This document shows, piece after piece, positions 21,735 through 24,357 of a DNA stretch of 24,357 nucleotides (the first letter of the stretch is position 1; every line of letters begins with the position of its first letter). Source of the DNA: Lachnospiraceae bacterium UBA7182 (GTDB lineage: Bacteria; Bacillota; Clostridia; Lachnospirales; Lachnospiraceae); NCBI GenBank assembly GCA_002491115.1, contig DKVI01000056.1, forward strand, positions 31,953 to 56,309. The letters run 5' to 3'. The translations under genes and the position numbers were made by a program. The notes under the pieces are model-generated. The model worked only from the letters and a program-made list of their open reading frames with translations, did no database searches and was not told where the DNA came from.

Positions 21735-22175
21735 ATGCAGATTTCAAGCAGGTTTACAATAGCCATACACATGTTGGCGTGTATGGATGTATTTAAAGAT
21801 GAGTATAAGGTAACCAGTGATTTCCTGGCTTCCAGCATTCGTGTCAACCCGGTTATTATCCGGAAAATTTTGTCGCAGCTAAAAGATGCGGGGCTGATCG
21901 AGGTAAAACGGGGGCCGGGAGGCGCAGCCATTGCAAAGCCTCTGGATGAAATTACATTTTTTGATGTGTACCAGTCTGTAGACTGTATAGAGGAAAATAC
22001 ATTATTTCATTTCCATGAGAATCCGAATCCGGACTGTCCGGTAGGGAAAAATATCCATCAGATTCTGGATGATAAGCTGCTCCGGATTCAGGCGGCAATG
22101 GAACAGGAGTTGAAATCAATCACGCTGGCTGAAATGAAAACGGATCTGGAAAAATGTCTGGGAAATAAAAACTGA
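21735..22175 (+). CDS. Rrf2-family transcription regulator
   Basis: A 146-residue winged-helix protein of the Rrf2/BadM family. The start is ATG 21735, six bases after AAGGAGGAGG; TTG 21714 lies upstream of that site. The recognition region is SDFLASSIRVNPVIIRKILSQLKDAGLIEVKRGPGGA, the standard Rrf2 helix-turn-helix and wing. Cys87 or a neighbour in SVDCIEEN and the Cys in NPDCPVGKNI could ligate a cluster or sense oxidation, but the IscR three-cysteine pattern is not complete. Similarity in layout is to YwnA-type members. The palindromes before this gene and before the PPOX gene are its likely targets, making it the local repressor. Confidence 0.88.
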   Translation: MQISSRFTIAIHMLACMDVFKDEYKVTSDFLASSIRVNPVIIRKILSQLKDAGLIEVKRGPGGAAIAKPLDEITFFDVYQSVDCIEENTLFHFHENPNPDCPVGKNIHQILDDKLLRIQAAMEQELKSITLAEMKTDLEKCLGNKN

Positions 22176-22225
22176 CAGTACTAATATCTTGGCGGCGGCA
22201 TAAGCTAAAAAGAAAAGGGTTATGT

Positions 22226-23905
22226 ATGAACGACCAGAAAATAGATAACCAGTTAAACCTTGCCTTAGATGCCACAAGGCAGGAGAGGGAAAAATCCCCG
22301 ACGCTGGAAACCGGGTATGATCCCGAAGAACGGACCTGGGAAGTGATTGTAAAATACTCCGGGAGCCTGGAGAGTATCGCGTCCGAGGCGGTGCAGGTGA
22401 CGGAACTGATGAACGAGTACGCGATTCTGATTGTCAAAGAATCCCTGATCGGCCAGCTTGCCGCCATACCGGAGATTGAATATATAGAAAAGCCTGTACG
22501 GCTTTATTTTGCCAGGGCTGTGGGCATGAGCGCTTCCTGCATTACGCCTGTAAGGCGCCCGCCTTTTAACCTGACGGGCCGGGGCGTACTGGTGGCCATG
22601 CTGGATTCCGGCGTGGATTACCGGCATCCGGAATTCAGATATCCGGACGGAACTACAAGAATCCTGAACCTGTGGGATCAGACTGTCCAGGGACAGCCGC
22701 CTGTGGGCTATCATCTGGGAACAGAGTTTACAAAAGAGCAGCTTGACGAGGCGCTGTCCGAACCAGGACGGGCGCCTCTTAGCATGGATGTAAGCGGACA
22801 CGGCACAGGGGTGCTGGCTATAGCCGCAGGAAATAACGGAGTCGCCTATGAAAGCGGACTTCTGGTAGTCAAGCTTGGAACGCCGAAGCCCGACGGTTTC
22901 CCCAGGACGACGGAACTGATGCAGGGACTTGACTATGTCCTTAAGAAGGCTTTGGAGTACCGGATGCCGGTGGCAGTCAATATAAGCTTCGGCAACACTT
23001 ACGGCTCCCACACGGGTACAAGTCTTCTGGAAACCTATATAGATGATATGAGCAATCTGTGGAAATCTTCGATCTGTGTGGGGAGCGGCAATGAAGGAGC
23101 AGCGGCCGGACATACAGCCGGCCGGCTTACAAACACACAAATACAGAATACTGAATTTGTGATCGCGTCTTATGAATCGTCTTTAAGTCTGCAAATATGG
23201 AAAAATTATGCGGACTCTTTTCAAATCTATCTGGTCCATCCGGGCGGCACTATTATCGGGCCTTTATACGAGCGTCCGCCTGCCCAGCGTTATCGGGTTC
23301 AGAATACGGATCTTCTGATCTATTATGGAGAGCCGGGCCCCTACAGTGTGGATCAGGAAATCTATATCGAGTTTATTCCTGTCAGAGACTATATTGATTC
23401 CGGCGTCTGGAATGTGCGGCTGGTTCCTGAGAGAATTGTGGACGGTACCTATCAGATGTGGTTTCCCAGCAGCGCCGCCATCGGAAGCGCCACAAGATTT
23501 CTGCGCCCCCGGGAGAGCAATACTTTGACGATCCCTTCCACTGCCTCCAAGGTCATCACAGTGGGAGCCTATAACGGAGCGACAGGCGCTTACGCGGATT
23601 TTTCGGGGAGAGGTACGGGAGAAAACGGTCTCCAGAAGCCCACGCTTGTGGCTCCCGGGGTCAATATCCAGACCGCCGCTCCCGACGGACGTTATGCAGG
23701 CCAGACCGGCACTTCTTTTGCAACCCCCTTTGTGACCGGCGCGGCGGCGCTTCTGATGCAGTACGGGATCGTGGACGGGGAGGACGCCTTTTTGTATGGG
23801 GAAAAGGTGAAAGCCTATCTGCAAAAAGGGGCGCGGGCGCTGCCGGGGTTTACGGAGTACCCGAATAACCAGGTGGGGGCTGATGGTATAATAGTGTCAA
23901 GTTAG
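22226..23905 (+). CDS. S8 family subtilisin-like protease, C terminus altered
   Basis: A 559-residue CspA/B-type subtilase. An N-terminal prodomain-like part (about 35-95) is followed by the catalytic triad Asp127 (AMLDSGVDYRHPEF), His192 (SGHGTGVLAIAAGN) and Ser497 (TGTSFATPFVTGAA). A long jelly-roll-like insertion (about 300-430) separates the last two. All three residues are intact and no signal peptide is seen, as for many clostridial members. Relatives often end with a short conserved VGYGALCV-like strand after YPNNQVG. Here the last residues ADGIIVSS and the TAG stop come from the arm of an inverted-repeat element (23879-23903). The protein has thus lost its native last strand but may still fold. 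Confidence 0.88.
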   Translation: MNDQKIDNQLNLALDATRQEREKSPTLETGYDPEERTWEVIVKYSGSLESIASEAVQVTELMNEYAILIVKESLIGQLAAIPEIEYIEKPVRLYFARAVGMSASCITPVRRPPFNLTGRGVLVAMLDSGVDYRHPEFRYPDGTTRILNLWDQTVQGQPPVGYHLGTEFTKEQLDEALSEPGRAPLSMDVSGHGTGVLAIAAGNNGVAYESGLLVVKLGTPKPDGFPRTTELMQGLDYVLKKALEYRMPVAVNISFGNTYGSHTGTSLLETYIDDMSNLWKSSICVGSGNEGAAAGHTAGRLTNTQIQNTEFVIASYESSLSLQIWKNYADSFQIYLVHPGGTIIGPLYERPPAQRYRVQNTDLLIYYGEPGPYSVDQEIYIEFIPVRDYIDSGVWNVRLVPERIVDGTYQMWFPSSAAIGSATRFLRPRESNTLTIPSTASKVITVGAYNGATGAYADFSGRGTGENGLQKPTLVAPGVNIQTAAPDGRYAGQTGTSFATPFVTGAAALLMQYGIVDGEDAFLYGEKVKAYLQKGARALPGFTEYPNNQVGADGIIVSS

Positions 23906-24047
23906 TAAGAAGCCAGTAAAATCAAAGGTTTCCGCTGATTTAGTCCTAAGAAAAAACTGCTGTGAGAACAGCGAAAGTGATTAGGATGAGCTCATTTTTA
24001 ATCTTGAAACAGGAAAATAAGCAACTTGACACTAAATTACCATCAAG
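23879..24047. mobile_element. 169-bp inverted-repeat element (MITE-like)
   Basis: The ends 23879-23903 and 24023-24047 are inverted repeats matching at 20 of 25 positions; shared blocks are TGATGGTA and TAGTGTCAAGTT. The inside has no ORF but a nested hairpin (23944-23986). The left arm cuts into the end of the protease gene. The small size, inverted ends and lack of a transposase suggest a non-autonomous element or an internally deleted insertion sequence. A clear target-site duplication was not found. Confidence 0.5.
23944..23986. other. Nested hairpin inside the inverted-repeat element
   Basis: Outer TCCTAA (23944-23949) pairs with TTAGGA (23981-23986). Inner GCTGT (23959-23963) pairs with ACAGC (23968-23972) around a GAGA tetraloop of the GNRA type. 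It has no T run, so it is not an ordinary terminator. Confidence 0.5.
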
Positions 24048-24091
24048 CATTTTGACGGTGTAAGAAGTGTACCTTGAAAGAGGTGATAATT

Positions 24092-24181
24092 GAATATTTA
24101 ACATTTAGGTAGGACTAAATTAGCTCTTTATGTGGGACAAGTACCACGCTTGGCATAGCTAACTTGGTCCTACTTTTTTAT
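24092..24181 (+). ncRNA. Structured RNA repeat with terminator end, copy 2
   Basis: Outer stem GTAGGAC (24109-24115) with GTCCTAC (24167-24173); inner stem TTAGCT (24120-24125) with AGCTAA (24157-24162). The loop begins CTTTATGTGGGA as in copy 1 and then has about 16 extra bases that can form CAAG/CTTG. Six T residues follow. This and the inverted-repeat element fill the gene-free stretch 23906-24209; nothing else is recognised there. Confidence 0.65.
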
Positions 24182-24209
24182 TGCAAAAAAGGAAGGGCAG
24201 GGAGTGGCA

Positions 24210-24341
24210 ATGACAAAGCAAGAGCTAATAGAGTTTTTAGATAGGCTGGTGGAGTTAGTCAGTGAGGAAAATAAAACAAAGGCAGTCTTAGTAAAAGAAA
24301 AATTCATAAACAATTTTGAAAAGAGTTATGAGTATGTGTAG
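24210..24341 (+). CDS. Small hypothetical protein
   Basis: A 43-residue ORF from ATG 24210 (GGGAGTGG just upstream) to TAG 24339-24341. The product begins MTKQELIEFLDRLVELV and is a charged, probably all-helical peptide ending in EKSYEYV. It starts 28 bases after the structured RNA repeat. I do not recognise a family. It may be the intact small product of a mobile-element remnant or a true small protein; the good start favours expression. Confidence 0.4.
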   Translation: MTKQELIEFLDRLVELVSEENKTKAVLVKEKFINNFEKSYEYV

Positions 24342-24357
24342 TCTCGGAAAGTCGATG

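Noticed and set aside
1..24357. CRISPR array, tRNA or rRNA genes, prophage
   Set aside because: No regularly spaced repeats, no cloverleaf-like sequence and no phage structural genes were seen.

Overview
The window looks like a chromosomal segment of an anaerobic gut-type Firmicute, most likely a Lachnospiraceae (Clostridia). The evidence is the protein style (KEGI-repeat Rpn tails, a CspA/B-type S8 protease, a CoA-disulfide reductase/rhodanese fusion, a TM1266 regulator), strong AGGAGG ribosome binding sites, and many oxygen-sensitive Fe-S enzymes. No rRNA, tRNA or CRISPR array was seen.

Left edge (1-2240) is accessory and AT-rich. It holds a partly duplicated tail of an Rpn-type nuclease/transposase gene, another small Rpn-tail-like ORF, a 5'-truncated cell-wall amidase, and a PIN-domain toxin-antitoxin pair. 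From 2290 to 5050 comes a thiol/persulfide module: thioredoxin and a CoADR-rhodanese flavoprotein on the + strand, with a convergent Crp/Fnr-family regulator. A perfect TGTGA-type palindrome sits at about -40 of the thioredoxin promoter. A TtcA-like PP-loop thiolase gene follows on the + strand.

The centrepiece (6078-17421, minus strand) is an 11-gene, tightly overlapping operon. In transcription order it has a TM1266-type ACT-like regulator, a nitrogenase-like set A (Fe protein, K-like, D-like), a set B (Fe protein, K-like, D-like), then hypF, hypC, hypD and hypE. It joins the machinery that makes the Fe(CN)2CO group of NiFe hydrogenases to two nitrogenase-like ATP-driven redox systems. HypA, HypB, NifB and any hydrogenase subunit are absent from the window. 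Its leader has a good promoter and an intrinsic terminator directly before the first gene, with a competing antiterminator helix. This is the best candidate for an undescribed system.

Right of it, on the + strand, are a membrane-anchored metallophosphoesterase and a PHP-type histidinol phosphatase (overlapping pair). Next comes an Rrf2-controlled redox locus: an FMN-binding PPOX protein, half of an FMN riboswitch with its terminator, a PPOX-diferredoxin fusion, a class-M-like sirtuin (SirTM, with Gln in place of the catalytic His), and the Rrf2 regulator. Three matching TGTAA-N9-TTACA operators lie in the two promoter regions of this locus.

The right edge has a subtilisin-family protease whose 3' end is supplied by one arm of a 169-bp inverted-repeat element. 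After it come a structured-RNA repeat (a second copy of one at 19278, with compensatory base changes) and a 43-residue ORF.
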